Shown: positions 23,281 to 36,639, numbered from the stretch's first letter. The stretch is DNA of 64,000 bases from Tomocerus qinae (GCA_020055645.1 CM034546.1:11098001-11162000), one strand, 5' to 3'. Notes: generated from the sequence alone by a model not told the origin. Numbers and translations: made by a program.

Positions 23281-23888
23281 AAAGAAGATTTGAGTCGAAT
23301 AAGAGATCAGTACAAATATATTAAGCCTCAGAAGAACCCTATTCATGTCTCAACGATCCTTACTTCGACAAACACCAACCTACATCTTACAAAAATTATG
23401 TTAGCCACAACTGGAACTATATCCGTCGAGATTTGGTTTCTAGTCGTAACAGTACGTCGATACCTTTCCTGTTTCCAAGGAAGTTCATTGTCCACGTGTT
23501 CCTGTTTGTGGACTTATCCCATGCCACTTTTGCTTAGAAAGATTGAGTAACGTAAGTTGCTACTCCATATCTACTATTTGCCTTAGGATTAATCGCCGCA
23601 GTCATAATTATATTATGCATATACCTTGCCAAATGATTACTAACCATATCAAGATGGATTTCCTGGCATGTAAGAATGTGTGTTCAACTGATTCGAAGAA
23701 AGAAGCCACAATCTCGTGAAAACTTCCCTTCAGATTGCGAATCAGGTATTCCTCTAGTTAAAGTCCAAGACATCGATCAGCACGACGTCCACATAGCAAA
23801 TCACACTAGAAATCGGAGAAGAGAACACCTGCCCACGTCAGTGGTTGGCATAAACCATGAAGTTTACAGAAGCGGTAAATATATTTGA
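23281..23888 (+). pseudogene. Env-like C-terminal fragment with membrane anchor
   Basis: The first part (23281-23446) is homologous to 21080-21215. Further on, one frame near 23585-23635 encodes a hydrophobic helix (LGLIAAVIIILCIYLA) typical of a transmembrane anchor, and the frame at 23676-23888 gives a charged tail (RRKKPQSRENF, then RNRRREH). The pieces are in different frames with stops between, so this is a broken remnant of a related retroelement. Confidence 0.5.
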
Positions 23889-25040
23889 AAGATATAAAAG
23901 TGAAATTGTATTAGTACAAAATTGTAATACCAAACCATTTTGAAAGGTATAAGCTACATTTATTAACCTTATTTATAAATTTACCAATAGTATATACACC
24001 AAGCTACACCACCACACATAATTACATCATACATACTTGAATACAAAAAGAATTTGCAATCGAAGAAAACGACCTTATTATGCAAGATATCTAACATAAG
24101 CAAAGTTTTATATAATCATGTGTTAACATCTTAATACTTTTTCTAGCACAAAAATCAAACTCCAAAGAAGGAAAACAGGAGACATAGATTAATCTCTGAA
24201 TATGAGATGAGTAACACAATGCTTGCCATAACGGCAATGAAAAACGATATACAATCGCGATAATATATAAACTAGACATAAATAACTGTAGTAGGACTTA
24301 TCTAAACCATACAATAATAATAATTAAGGAGAGAGACCATGAAATGTGTAAAGAGTAAAATTCGTATAGTAGGCATGTCATAAATATTTCTGTAAACCCT
24401 AATGAGATGTGTAATGTTAACTTATAAGATGTATAAAACGTATAAGATGTCACTAAACCCAACCAAAAAACCCAGGTTTTTGCCGTTTGCTACCCATAAA
24501 CCCTAACAAAAACCCGTGTAATAACAAAAAATACTAACTATAATAACTCGCCGTTGAAATAGTGTTTACTGTAACTATCACACATAATAACATCATATAC
24601 ACTAGTACTAACATCCACTTGTAAATGGAGCCAAGACATAGAGTATGCACGAACAAGACAATTAAGGCATATCTTATTAAGTAATTAAAATACTACTTAT
24701 TGAAAAACAATCATAACCCTGCCCACTACGAGCAGTGGCCTACAGTGGGCTGATTCTTTAATAATAACAATACTCATGATATCTTAAAATATTCCAAGAT
24801 TGGAGGTTTCAGGCATTCCAAAGTAAATATGGAACCGATAAATTCACTGATGACAATAAAGGAAACAAACAAGACACCATAATATTTATGTTGTTTTGAT
24901 ATCTGCTAAACAATATAGCTGAGTCGCGAACAGTGAAACATTTTGCTATTTGTTATTTGACTACTATTTTTTATTTTCATTTAATTTAATATCATAATTT
25001 TTTGTTGGGCTGTAGTTTTATTACGACATATTAATAAACC
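23889..25040. other. Intergenic, nothing recognised
   Basis: AT-rich DNA with only short accidental frames (for example 24091-24279). Confidence 0.4.
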
Positions 25041-25242
25041 TTTGCACCATAATCCATCATATCAAAGGTCCTATTAAGATTATTATTTCTACTTCATTTT
25101 CTCTCATTACACGCTTTTCGGAATTTTCACTCGCTATTTGCACCATAATCCATCATATCAAAGGTCCTATTAAGATTATTATTTCTACTTCATTTTCTCC
25201 ATTTTTCTCTCATTACACGCTTTTCGGAATTTTCACTCGCTA
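25041..25242. repeat. Tandem duplication of a ~96-bp unit
   Basis: Copy 1 is 25041-25136 and copy 2 is 25137-25242. They are identical along their length except for a 10-bp insertion (CATTTTTCTC-like) in copy 2. A recent direct duplication, non-coding. Confidence 0.9.
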
Positions 25243-25285
25243 TGTCTGCCGTTTATTTTCTCCTTAGAGCCTTTTTAAGTACTAT

Positions 25286-25375
25286 TTTGCCTTTGGGCCC
25301 GTTATGCTTTACCTTTGGGCCTCTTAATTTTACCATTTGGCCTCTCATTTTTACCTTTGGCCGCCTTATTTTCGA
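25286..25375. repeat. Degenerate ~22-bp tandem repeat
   Basis: Four imperfect units around the core CCTTTGGGCC (also CATTTGGCC and CTTTGGCCG) follow directly downstream of the 96-bp duplication. Confidence 0.6.
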
Positions 25376-28300
25376 ATTTTAGCTGTCACGTGTATATTTT
25401 TAAGGGACCTTCACAGCCTACCACAGGTGAAACGTGCTTCTTGGAAAAATACTTTAGATTATGACTATGACATGTTAAGTTGAAATTATTATGTAGGATA
25501 ATTACACCGAAAATATAATTATGGTGCGGGGTTCTTAAGTGCATCGAGGGAAATGATGTTTTCTAATATCTATGCAGTGGCGTAATAAGACTTAACAAAG
25601 TATGATAATCGACTATCCAATTCCTTGTGCTGTTTTTTATCTGAAATTTTCACCAAAATGATTTTACTATATTTTATCAATTTTGCTAACACTGACAAAA
25701 ATAAACAATATCTTACCCGCAATGCCGCAATTGATATACGGTGCCATTAAAAGCATCCTCCATTTGCAGGCCAGCAATTCAAAACTTATTATAACAAGTA
25801 GAGTAATGAGGAATGGGAGACTCAAATTTCTTAAGGGCCTTTTGATATTCCATTTGTTGACTACAAAATTTGAATGGAAATTAATGAAGACAGAAGATTA
25901 ATGTAAGATATATTTCTAGAAGTTTGAAACTGGCCTTTTTGATGAAAGATGAAAATGTAAGAAAATTATATGATATTATTAAAATAAAATATTTCATCCT
26001 AAATTGACAAAAATTCATGTAATTTATATTTTTACAAACTGTTATTTTTAAGCTATTTAAATACCATATTTGTCGATTTAATTCTCCAGACTGAAATAAC
26101 TCTACATCCCAATCTAAGTGTCAATAGGTTCAAACAGTAGATCAATTGAAACGCACGTCTACATTACAAGGGAATCTATGATCTTACGGCGTAAGACAGA
26201 GATATGAATGGTAGATATCAGTTTAGTAACCCGAAAATTTCTGACCAAAAAGACCGAAAAATTCTTACGAAACAGCAATGTGGTTAGACTTTGCGAGTGA
26301 CATTATTGTTGCTATAAAAGTATCTTTGGACGTTCCTATACTTACTACTGGAAACGAAAAGAGACGAATTACCGTTATTTTGACAGACGATAATTAATTC
26401 CTTTCAAAATCTGAAAAAGTCCTACTCAGATTTTGTAACTTAGTTCATGGATGAAATCAGAGACGCATTGACTTGACATTATATAAATAAAATGTATGAA
26501 TAATTTTAGAATACTATACTTCAATAATGGTAAAACATTTTTGTAAGATGTGTTCATAATAGATTTTCACGCAAAGTGCTTAATTGCACCCTTCTCATAA
26601 AGCTGTTGACACTCCTTGAATAGAATGACATATTATTATCATAACTCATTTTATACTTATATGTCATTTCATTAGATTTGCAATTGCAATTACAAATGCA
26701 TAGATTATCTCATTTCATTTGATTTTTGAAATCGTCAAGTACTTTATATTGATGAGTAAGTGTCGGGTAAATGCTTAATGATTTTCATAAACAAGGGGTA
26801 GTTTGGACTACATTCTTTTATCGTGCCGATTAGGTTAGGATGTGGGTTGCGGCTAACATTAGGATTAGGAACCTACATTGTTTTTCGAAATTTGAATTTT
26901 TTCATGACTATTAGAGGAACAGGATCCTTAGTGAAAATTGTTTGTAAAAAATTTTTCCATATCAAAATAATTCCCCACCCTGGTCAAATATTTATCGATT
27001 TTCGTCGTTTTCAGGAGCTACAAAAGTCCAATGAAACAATAACGGCCCGGAGAATTAATTTGATTAACATGCTACTAATATAAGTACAAAAAATTGCTGT
27101 ATTAAAATCTTTGAACAGCCCTTTAGTCCTAGTCCTGTCACCCGAAAACTTTCAACTCAATAAAAGATGTTTTGATATACTTACCCGTTTCAATTGTCCG
27201 TATAAACTGATTTCCGTAGAATTAGAAAAGGCACGGTTGTAATTGTTGCAAGATTCGTCCTGTAGATTAAGAAACTTTTGGATATTGTAGGATAGAATAA
27301 ATATTGTCAAAGCAGCTTATTTAATGCCACTACAGTATATCCTGTTTTTACTTCGAAATTCATCACTGCATTTCGTCTTCGCCGTGCAGTCTCCAAATAA
27401 AGCTAAGAAACAGTAGTGATCTATAGTCGAAGTGATTGATTCTGAAACACTATGCACTGTACAGAAGAGCTTCATGCCCGGATATGACGAGTATTGTAAT
27501 GAGAAAAATAATTACAAATGTCGTCTTGATAACTGTCTTTTCCATATTATTATGCTGATTATGTCTAAGATTAAAATATAAACATGCTCTAATTTTTAAC
27601 ATGCTGCAGTTGGGAATATTTTCTGCGTAGTTTGCTATAATATATGTTAATGTTCCACTATGAGTCAACGCCTGTTAACGTGTCTGTCCGTCCCTCCACG
27701 TCTGTCCATAAATCCATGTGCACGATAACTTAAGTTATCAATAATATTTGAAATTTTAAATATTCGATTTTCGACGTCGAGAATTAATTTTTGGCTGTCG
27801 TTTGATTGCTAATAGATTGGAGAGTACGGTAGCTTATTTTAGCTATATGACAATAAAATTAATATTCAATACAATAAAAGATGTATCTGGACCATTTTCT
27901 GGTTTTCTCCATACACTACTTAGTTTCCAATAAATAAATCACCTTAATATTAATCGTACATTATAATTCAACTTTTGCCAAGATTTATAACGGTAAACAC
28001 ATCTAATTTTATTCTAAATATATAATCATTTACATTCCAGCAGAAATTAATTGACTTGATTTGTTATAATAGTTGCCATAAAAATGTGTGACCATTAACA
28101 ACTAATTAATAAGGTATTATTAAGTATTACAACTGGTTTTGGTTTTCAATGAAACAAACTGAAATACTAAAAACTTTTTACTATTAAAGTATAAACCATC
28201 GGTCAGATAAACATCTCTGCAACTGTATTTTGGTTTAGAAGTAGTTTGCTTCTTATAATTACAACACTTGCATGCTTCAAAGTTACATTGTGTTTCATAT

Positions 28301-29246
28301 TTATTTTACTCTGCCAAGACATGCCAAACAATGAAATGACGATTAACAGTGTCCTATTTATAAGTTTACGACTATAATAATATATTCAAAGCAGAAATGC
28401 TTTATAATTTGATGCATCAGACATTTGTCAATAATTTTTTGTGACAACAGCAATCATAACAAATTCCTTATTTAAATATATTTAAACCTTATGTCATTAC
28501 GGCAATTCTGAAGCATTAAAAATAGTAAGCATTACGATGCAATAATTACTGCCTTGTTTGTATACTATGAAATGAGCAGTTTTATTCTAATACTCAATCT
28601 TCTAGTGTGTGTAATGATGTTTGATAACTTTCTGTTGAGCAGGGTATTTTACATTTCAGCTGACACAGAGAATATCCAAGATTATGGGGAGTTTTTACAA
28701 CTATATCCGGTCTATTACTACTACCATGATGTAATTCATCGCTAATTCGTATTTTAATATACAAAGTTCACTATAGAGTTTTAATGTACAAGTAGATTAT
28801 CATTATCATATATATTGAACGTTTTATCATTTATTGACTTAAATGAAATTATTAACCTTTAATGTAATATAATTTGCCATTTTTGCAAATAATTTTTGGA
28901 CCTAAATAAAATGAAGATAATAGGTAGCCAATCATTAATTATTTTATTTAACATTCAACATTTCCAATTTCACTTCATAATAGGTGTAAAAGTTTCAAAT
29001 GATAAGTAGTTTTCCAACTTCTCATCACAGCTGCTGCAGTCTATTAAAAATAGTACGTATAGAAAATGCCTTACTTAACGGAGAAACTATGACAATATTT
29101 TCAAAGGAAAAAAGTAGTTTAAAGAATTTTAATCGCAGAATAAACTGCAAATGATTGCTTAGTATGGTATGACTCGTATGACTGCAGTTGTTATACTAAT
29201 CAGAAAATATTTATAAATCCAATGTAATACGTTTTTAAAACCCCTG
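25376..29246. other. Intergenic, no gene recognised
   Basis: Nearly 4 kb of AT-rich DNA downstream of the F-box gene on the minus strand. Short frames (25683, 26823, 27450, 28554) have no recognisable domains. A small TTAGGTTAGG-like patch near 26830-26875 is too short to interpret. Confidence 0.4.
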
Positions 29247-31203
29247 TTAATAATATGGTCTATGCAATTTTAAAAATTTAGGCTTATCAATTACCATTGC
29301 GGAATCAAATTCCTTGTAATCGATGGCCTTTCCAATCATATTTTCAAAACGATAATAATCCGCTTTCGTATCAAGGTAATTACGTAGAGAACTTTTTTCA
29401 AATGGTATCCCATACCACTGGAATGGACCAACGTAAATATGGCGAACAAAATTGGGGTATTTCTTTGCCTGTTCCAGAAAATTAAGAAACTTAACATCCG
29501 CCACATCCTTATCCATTGTGATTGGACTTGGAAATTTACAACCTAATACATCTGTCTGAATACCATTACAACATATTGCTGTTTCGTCAATAGGATATTT
29601 AAAGTAAAAAGAAAGTTGTTGAAGACGAAGCATTTGGTTTTCTTCATTGGTAATTTTAATTCCCCAGAGCTCGAGAAACTTGATTGTTTTAGGAATCCAG
29701 GACAAATCTAATTCCATTCGAAAGACCGATTCTAATTTAAGGACAGTCAATTTTGGACATCTGAGGCCATGAGAAAATACAGGAAAAAAATCCTCAGTTA
29801 TATCGCACAAATATAATGATCTTAGATTATCCAGAACAACCAGACGTTGGAGTTGGAATGTGTCTTGGCGGACTTCTCTAATCTGTAGTTCTTGTAAAGA
29901 CTGTGGCAGAATGGAAGGATCGATTTTAGAGCTTTCGAAATCGAGGCCCATGATTTGCATTGGGGTCCATTCTACAAAACGGACATTGCTGAGGCTTAAC
30001 AAATCCACAGCCGCGTTGCACTTGTTCCAGTTATTGACAGTAATACCCCACAGATCAATAAAAGTAAAAAAATTGTTCATTTCCGCCATATTCAACGACA
30101 GGAGTGTTCTTTTGGAATCCCTGCGATGACAACCCAAGTAGACCACTTTTGCTTTAGAAAAATCAACAATATCGTTGATACAGAGCTCAGTCACTTTATT
30201 TTCGTGTCTTGTAAAAATCACTACAATTAATTTTAAGTCTATTGGACTAAATCGAAATCCGTCACGGATATTTACTCTGCATTTTCTCAAATCCAATTCT
30301 TTAACATGTACAAGGGCGCTTGAATCAACGGAGAACTTATCGCAGTCATAAATTTTCAATTTTGTGTGGCATTTTGTATTTTGATTTGTAATTGGCGAAT
30401 TGGACAACCATGGAGTGATGTCAATACTATCAAAGTCATCCCAATAATCAACAAATTCTATTTGTCGAATTTCCAGATCTTGCATGTACTTTTGTTGGTT
30501 GCGGAAGAAATAGTTCAATTCTTCCATTTTCTCTTTGTCATCTATGCACCCGCAAATCTGAATTGTAGTAAATGGAACAATGTCATCTTCTGTATCAGGA
30601 AATACTTGATAAAAGCCCTTAACACTTTCTGCCGAACTTTCAAGATCTCCCATATAGATTTTAATTTTTGAGATAGTAGTCATGGCACTAAGACCAATAG
30701 AACTCCATTCCTTTGAAATGAAGCGAGAATTTTTAATTTCCTTCAAATCCATGTACTGAAGTATGCATTTGATTACCTTGCAATAAATAGCAAAAGACAT
30801 GTTTAATTATATTATTTCAATAAAACATATCTTAGCTTAAATTTACTTACAGGACCAAGTTGCATTGGATTTCTATGACAGGATTGTAGATTTCCTTCTA
30901 GAGGCTCACGCTCGTTCTGATTACAAATATTCACATTTTCATTTGGGTTATTGTTTTCAGATTTATCTGAAAATTGTTTTTCCTCCTGTTTTATCAATAT
31001 GTATACAGATAATAAATTATTGTTGTATTTTACTTTATTATACATTTGGTAAATAAACAGTAACAGTAATAATGACTTACAAGCGCAGATATTTCGTCTT
31101 GAATGGCAAGACTTTCTTCAAATACCTTGGACATAACTTCTAGGGAAAAAATTTCCGCACTCCCATTCATAAGATGACCTGTTTCATTTGCATCGTTATT
31201 CAT
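29247..31203 (-). CDS. F-box/leucine-rich-repeat protein, three exons, intact
   Basis: Likely SCF ubiquitin-ligase substrate receptor, 595 aa. Exons: 31203..31081 (41 codons), 30985..30851 (45 codons), 30776..29247 (509 codons plus TAA); both introns (95 and 74 bp) have GTAAGT donors and AG acceptors and all junctions are phase 0. Exon 2 ends NPMQLGP and exon 3 starts VIKCILQYM, giving an F-box (about residues 80-125) that no single frame shows. After it come LRR-like segments (about 170-560) including ELCINDIVDFSKAKVVYLG, NWNKCN and LDLSWIPKTIKFLELWGI. The exon plan is matched by the pseudogene at 53896-57241, whose exon of 45 codons has the same length. An acceptor-like TTTTAG directly precedes the ATG, so a further upstream exon is possible. 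Substrate unknown. Confidence 0.88.
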
Positions 31204-32377
31204 TCTAAAAGTAAATAATAATCCGTATATTTTGGATTTTTGGCTAAACTACATCAATTATTTTTAATACAAAAGAAATTCGACCCAAATCGATTAAAAT
31301 ATAAAATTTTAGTTTAAATCCGATTTTTAGCTGGTATTTGGCATGATCACATCAATTCATATTTTTTATATGAATTTACAAAAGTAATAGAACACTAGAC
31401 TAGATACATCATTTAATGACTGGCGACCACATATCTCAGTACTATATTATGATGGTAAATATATTTTTAAATGGAATAATAGAAGTGCATTGTTAGGAGA
31501 GCATGACATCGTGATTATTTAGTTACGATTATAATGGTAGTGATCAATTAGGTATTATAATTTTTAAATTATTCGTGAGTAACTGTTTTTTGAGATAACA
31601 TTATTAATGGTCCCTTCTTATATATGATGATTTATTATTTGCAATGATTTAAATAAAGTTTCCATTTTGGTGGCCGGGCACCAAATTAACAGGAACAGGT
31701 ATATTGAAATGATGCCAATACCTGTTGTGTTATCGTGGAATTATGGAGAACGTCTATATGACTTGAAATGATTCTTTATTTGAGATGATTTACCTTAAAT
31801 GGGATGATCACAAAACTATTTTATATGGTGAAACACTATTTCTACAAAAGTTTATAATACATAAGAAAAATGTTGGAGATACGTGTAGGCCGTAGACTGT
31901 AGGATTTTATATATAATCGGATATTCTGAACGAATTGCGTGAACTTGTTGATGAAACAACTCTATGAACTAATTAAATGTGTGTATGATGATTTATTTGA
32001 AGCCAAGTTTATATTCGCGCGTCATAGAACAAATTATATCCTTCTATTGGCAAATCTCGAAGCGAAAACTTTTTCCATGCAATTATGCAAATACAGTGGT
32101 CATCATTGATAATAGTCAAATGCATGTAAAAATGTAGCGAATATAATCAATCGTGCAGGCTTTGGAAGTTACATGACGTTTATAGTGCATTTATCGAATG
32201 ACCTTTGACCAGTATGACATGACCTTGACCTGACCTACCGAATACTTTTTAATCGAGTTATTCCATGACGTTCTTCAATGACAATAAGTAAAGTTACACC
32301 ACTTTTTAATTAACCAAACCCACACGTTCTATCGAATTTTTGGTGTGGACCAAAATATCGAAAGTCATTTGGTAGAA
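31204..32377. other. Intergenic flank of the 42-bp minisatellite
   Basis: No gene. About 31850-32150 is a diverged repeat of 41830-42160. Two short stretches (32020-32090 and 32236-32299) reappear inside the minisatellite downstream. Confidence 0.5.
31850..32150 (+). repeat. Duplicated block, copy 1 (related to 41830-42160)
   Basis: Shared words in the same order include TGTAGGAT, GAACTTGTT, TGATGATTT, TATTTGAAGCCAA and ACAAATTATATC. Diverged segmental duplication or old repeat; non-coding. Confidence 0.55.
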
Positions 32378-32760
32378 TGATTGGCAGAACGCAAAAACAA
32401 GTGATCGAATACCAAATGGTAGAATGCAAAAACAAATGTTCGAAAACTGAATACAAATGATAGAATTCAAAATGAAATGATCGAATACCGAATACCAAAT
32501 GGTAGAATGCAAAAACAAATGATTGAATACCGAATACCAAATTATAGAATGCAAAAACAAATGATTGAATACCGAATACCAAATTATAGAATGCAAAAAC
32601 AAATGATTGAATACCGAATACCAAATTATAGAATGCAAAAACAAATGATTGAATACCGAATACCAAATTATAGAATGCAAAAACAAATGATTGAATACCG
32701 AATACCAAATTATAGAATGCAACACAAATGATTTAATACCGAATACCAAATTATAGAATG

Positions 32761-32833
32761 CGTCATAGAACAAATTATATCCTTCTATTGGCAAATCTCG
32801 AATGCGAAAACTCTTTCCATGCAATTATGCAAA
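32761..32833 (+). repeat. Copy of flanking 32020-32090 embedded in the array
   Basis: It matches the unique left flank almost base for base (CGTCATAGAACAAATTATAT onward), but contains GAATGC where the flank has GAAGC, as if blended with the repeat unit. Confidence 0.85.
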
Positions 32834-32939
32834 AACAAATGATTGAATACCGAATACCAAATGTATAGAATGCATAAACAAATGATTGAATACCGAATAC
32901 CAAATTATAGAATGCAAAAACAAATGATTGAATACCGAA

Positions 32940-32999
32940 TACTTTTTAATCGAATGCAATTCCATGACGTTCTTCAATGACCGAATAGAAAGTTACACA
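32940..32999 (+). repeat. Copy of flanking 32240-32299 embedded in the array
   Basis: It matches ACTTTTTAATCGA through CCATGACGTTCTTCAATGA, then diverges into repeat-like CCGAATAGAA. It is the second flank fragment inside the array and has the same order as in the flank. Confidence 0.8.
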
Positions 33000-33923
33000 A
33001 ATGATTTAATACCGAATACCAAATTATAGAATGCAACACAAATGATTTAATACCGAATACCAAATTATAGAATGCAACACAAATGATTTAATACCGAATA
33101 CCAAATGGTAGAATGCAAAAACAAATGATCGAATACCGAATACCAAATTATAGAATGCAAAAACAAATGATTGAATACCGAATACCAAATTATAGAATGC
33201 AAAAACAAATGATTGAATACCGAATACCAAATTATAGAATGCAAAAACAAATGATTGAATACCGAATACCAAATTATAGAATGCAAAAACAAATGATTGA
33301 ATACCGAATACCAAATTATAGAATGCAAAAACAAATGATTGAATACCGAATACCAAATTATAGAATGCAAAAACAAATGATTGAATACCGAATACCAAAT
33401 TATAGAATGCAACACAAATGATTTAATACCGAATACCAAATTATAGAATGCAAAAACAAATGATTGAATACCGAATACCAAATTATAGAATGCAAAAACA
33501 AATGATTGAATACCGAATACCAAATTATAGAATGCAAAAACAAATGATTGAATACCGAATACCAAATTATAGAATGCAACACAAATGATTGAATACCGAA
33601 TACCAAATTATAGAATGCAAAAACAAATGATTGAATACCGAAAACCAAATAATAGAATGCAAAATCAGTCATCAATACAATGTAATACATAGACCAATTT
33701 GTCAACGAACATTCAAAAAGTGAGATGCACTTTGAAATGTAGACCTACCCGTAAATAATATTCCTTCTAAAATTATTACTCTCTCTTTTGCTTTACCCTA
33801 TCCCAAGCTGACCACATTTACACAGCGCTAACCTATCTTTACCTTTTTTCGATTTTCAAACTTTATGGATAATATAATCATACAAAGTTCAATCACATAG
33901 CCTACATCATATTAATAATACTG

Positions 33924-34045
33924 ATTTGCATTCGCTATTCGAACATAAATTTTTGTATTCTATCTTTGTGTATTCGATATTCGAACATTTGTTTTTGCAT
34001 TCTAACTACATGCATTCGGTATTCGAACCTTGGTTTTGCATTCTG
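33924..34045 (-). repeat. Degenerate inverted units of the 42-bp repeat
   Basis: Three or four diverged units such as TATTCGAACATTTGTTTTTG are reverse complements of the main repeat (compare AAAAACAAATGTTCGAA at the left edge of the array). They form a weak inverted border. Confidence 0.65.
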
Positions 34046-34701
34046 TCTTAATGCAGTCTATCTTATTTTGTCCATAAAGCGTCATTCAAACAAATGGCTT
34101 TCGATGTTTTAACCTACAACCATTATATTTCCGTTTTGCAATGGTTTATTAAGTTGCGGAGCTGCTTTATAGAAATGACATGACTTTGTACAATGAATAG
34201 AAACGATGTTATATCAATTAAATTCAATTTTTTTACTTTACTTCCCCTATCAGGGGGTGTTCATAAAATGTTTAGTAGTGTGGTGTAACAAGCCAGCTGT
34301 CGAACAAGTTTTTACACTACGTTATAGAATAAATATAATCTGTATCCGTAGACTAACAGATAAACGACCACATTAGAATAGCTACAATATCGGGAAACCC
34401 TAGCGAAACTCAATCCGATTCAGGAGAAGGCGAATATATGTTAGACGTTTTTATTTCCGACATTTCAGACAGCAAAATTAGCAAAATCATTAAAATTTTC
34501 CCTTCAATTCAATCGTGAAGACTATGAGGAAATCACCAACAAAACATAACTTTAAATGTGTAGATGTTCAGGAAACACTATAGAAACACTAGGTTTATTT
34601 TTTATGTAATATCCATTATGCAACCCTAGAATGCCCGACTAACGACCTAAATAGTTCAGATGGTTCACCGTTAAACCAAAATATTAGGATACCTACGGTG
34701 A

Positions 34702-34796
34702 CTTAACGACGTGCTCCAGAAATCCCGTTTCCGCTAACCAGTTCTTTCCATAACTACTTTTCCACGATATTTCGAATCGGAGAACTGGGAAAGTTT
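34702..34796 (+). repeat. Partial copy of the foldback at 53441-53571
   Basis: Shares GGTGAC, TGCTCCAGAAA, GTTTCCGC(T/C)AACCAG, GATAT and TCGGAGAACTGG in order with 53441-53571. Non-coding. Confidence 0.6.
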
Positions 34797-34819
34797 GTAT
34801 TGATAGAAAATTAGAAAAT

Positions 34820-35200
34820 CAATAAACGAAAATTTGGAAATTGTGTCTAAAAGAAAATAAGGTTTTTTCTCATTGGCGTCTACCCTCAGAATTGCATGAA
34901 AACTTTTAGAGACGATCAGGTTTAAACGATTAAGAAGAGATAGAAAGTTTTTGGGTGGAACGTTTAAATGAAAATTTTTAATCAATATTTTAGTACAACA
35001 AAAATTAATTTATAGCATTTTTGCGGTAATAAGGGACTCGAAACGTATCCTTTGGTCTAGAAGTATTTATTGCCCACCAACACAACCGGCAAGTAGACAA
35101 TTATGGTGAAAAAATTTTGCCTCGCACGTTTCCTAACTTCTCAAAACAATTTGAACAATTTGTGGCGGCTAGGAAAGATGAAAATCAATAAAAAAATTTA
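34820..35200 (+). repeat. Direct duplication, copy 1 (of 35465-35960)
   Basis: Shares long stretches with the downstream copy, for example CAGAATTGCATGAAAACTTT, TTTTTAATCAATATTTTAGT, TTGCCCACCAAC and ACAATTTGAACAATT. The offset is about 640 bp. The frame at 34734-34985 is part of the repeat. Class unknown. Confidence 0.8.
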
Positions 35201-35464
35201 TATATGTTTTCGGTGTACTCTGAGACTCGAAACTTAAACTGCGTCCTAAAGGATTTTAATGATCACTAACAGCACTATTAAGGTGCCATTTAACTTTCAT
35301 AAAGGTGCCAACCCGCAGCCGGACAATAACCATTATTTTTCTAAAAAATGTATTTTTACAAACTATTTGTATAAAATTAATAGTTAACATTCAGACAAAG
35401 GACAATTGTAAACACAATATGCTGGCTCGTTTGCATGTTTGAGTTAGTTAGGAAAGAAGAAACT

Positions 35465-35960
35465 CAATACAAGGAAATTTGAAAATTGTTTCTAAAAGAA
35501 AAATAATAATTTCTCATTGGCGTCCACCTCAGAATTGCATGAAAACTTTTGGCGACGATCAGGTTAAAACGCTTAAGAAGATGTAGAAGGATTTTGGGTG
35601 GAACATTTAAATGAAAATTTTTAATCAATATTTTAGTACAACAAAAAATAATTTATAGCACTTTTGGGGTACTATGAGACTTAAAACGTAAGCTTTGGTC
35701 TTCTAGAAGTATCTATTGCCCACCAACGGAACCGGTAAGTAGCCAATTAATTTCCATAAATGTACCAATTTGGTACTTTAATACTAACCATTTTTTAAAA
35801 TACAAATGTATTTTGCACACTATTTGTATACAATTAATAGTTAACATTTTCTCTAAATTCAATTATGGTGATAAAATTTTGGTTCATACGTTTCCAATTT
35901 TTTAAAACAATTTGAACAATTGGTGGCGGTAAGGAAAGGAGATAAATGTACATAATACTA
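35465..35960 (+). repeat. Direct duplication, copy 2 (of 34820-35200)
   Basis: The second copy is longer by an internal stretch (about 35755-35870) that itself resembles 35285-35400 (AACTATTTGTATA and TTAATAGTTAACATT). This shows several rounds of local duplication. Confidence 0.75.
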
Positions 35961-36119
35961 TCTATTAACTTTTTTCACCAAGGTATCAGTTAGTTGAACA
36001 TGTGTTTTTTATTCCGTGAAATAACTTAATTTTATGTCAATCATGTCGTATATTTATAGGCTTAATATGCTGGAGATACTTAGTTTCTAAAATTATACAG
36101 TTCTGACATCTAAAGGTCA

Positions 36120-36500
36120 TACATCAAAGATTAATGACAACATCGATAAATGGGAATGATAGGTGGTCGGAAATCTAAATATTTAGCACTGGGGTAGTGG
36201 TTTATATATATTCGGAATAGAATTCATATATAGCCCAACTTAATTTTTAACAACGCCGAAATTTTTTTTCCCCAACCCCTTTCATTAAATCAACAATAAT
36301 CCTTAATTAAAGTATTAAATGAGTGCAATCAAAACTTCATCAAATCGATACCAAGGTGCAGTTGGGAATTAATCATTTTTTTGGATTTGAATTAATCAGG
36401 AATTTTGGTCGCTGTTGATTTCTTCATCCACTGTTAGAATATTGTCACCTGCAAAAAGACTGTCAAAAATTTAAATCATTAAAATTTTCATCTGAAATTA
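36120..36500 (+). repeat. Diverged copy of the 3' flank of the IR gene (38130-38480)
   Basis: Shared blocks in order: GTCGGAAA, CAACTTAATTTTTAACAA-type, AAATGAGTGCAATCAA, GGTGCAGTT-type, and a CACCTGCAAAAAGA-type end. It implies a duplication of the region downstream of the receptor at 38666-40612; no receptor coding sequence is left here. Confidence 0.55.
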
Positions 36501-36639
36501 CTATGCAGACTTATTTTGAGTTGAATAATGAAATATTTAAAATAAACGAAATGATATTCCAAAATATTTTTGAAACAAATACGTGCATGCGCATGTGGAT
36601 ATGATAAAAATAACTGGTAAAAACCTGGAGAAATATCTG

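Larger units (their letters stand above)
32378..33665. repeat. 42-bp minisatellite array
   Basis: A tandem array with a 42-bp unit containing CAAAAACAAATGATTGAATA and CCGAATACCAAATTATAGAA; about 25-30 units, very uniform in 32511-32755 and 33113-33655, more variable at the left edge and wherever AAAAAC is shortened to AC. Because 42 is a multiple of 3, reading frames stay open in several frames on both strands (for example repeated MIEYRIPNYRMQKQ), but these are by-products of the repeat. Between 32761 and 32999 the array is interrupted by copies of its own left flank. Confidence 0.95.

Noticed and set aside
32306..33705. Several overlapping open frames of 80-170 codons on both strands
   Set aside because: They are produced by the 42-bp tandem repeat, whose unit is divisible by three; the same repeat is open in several frames, so none is evidence for a gene.
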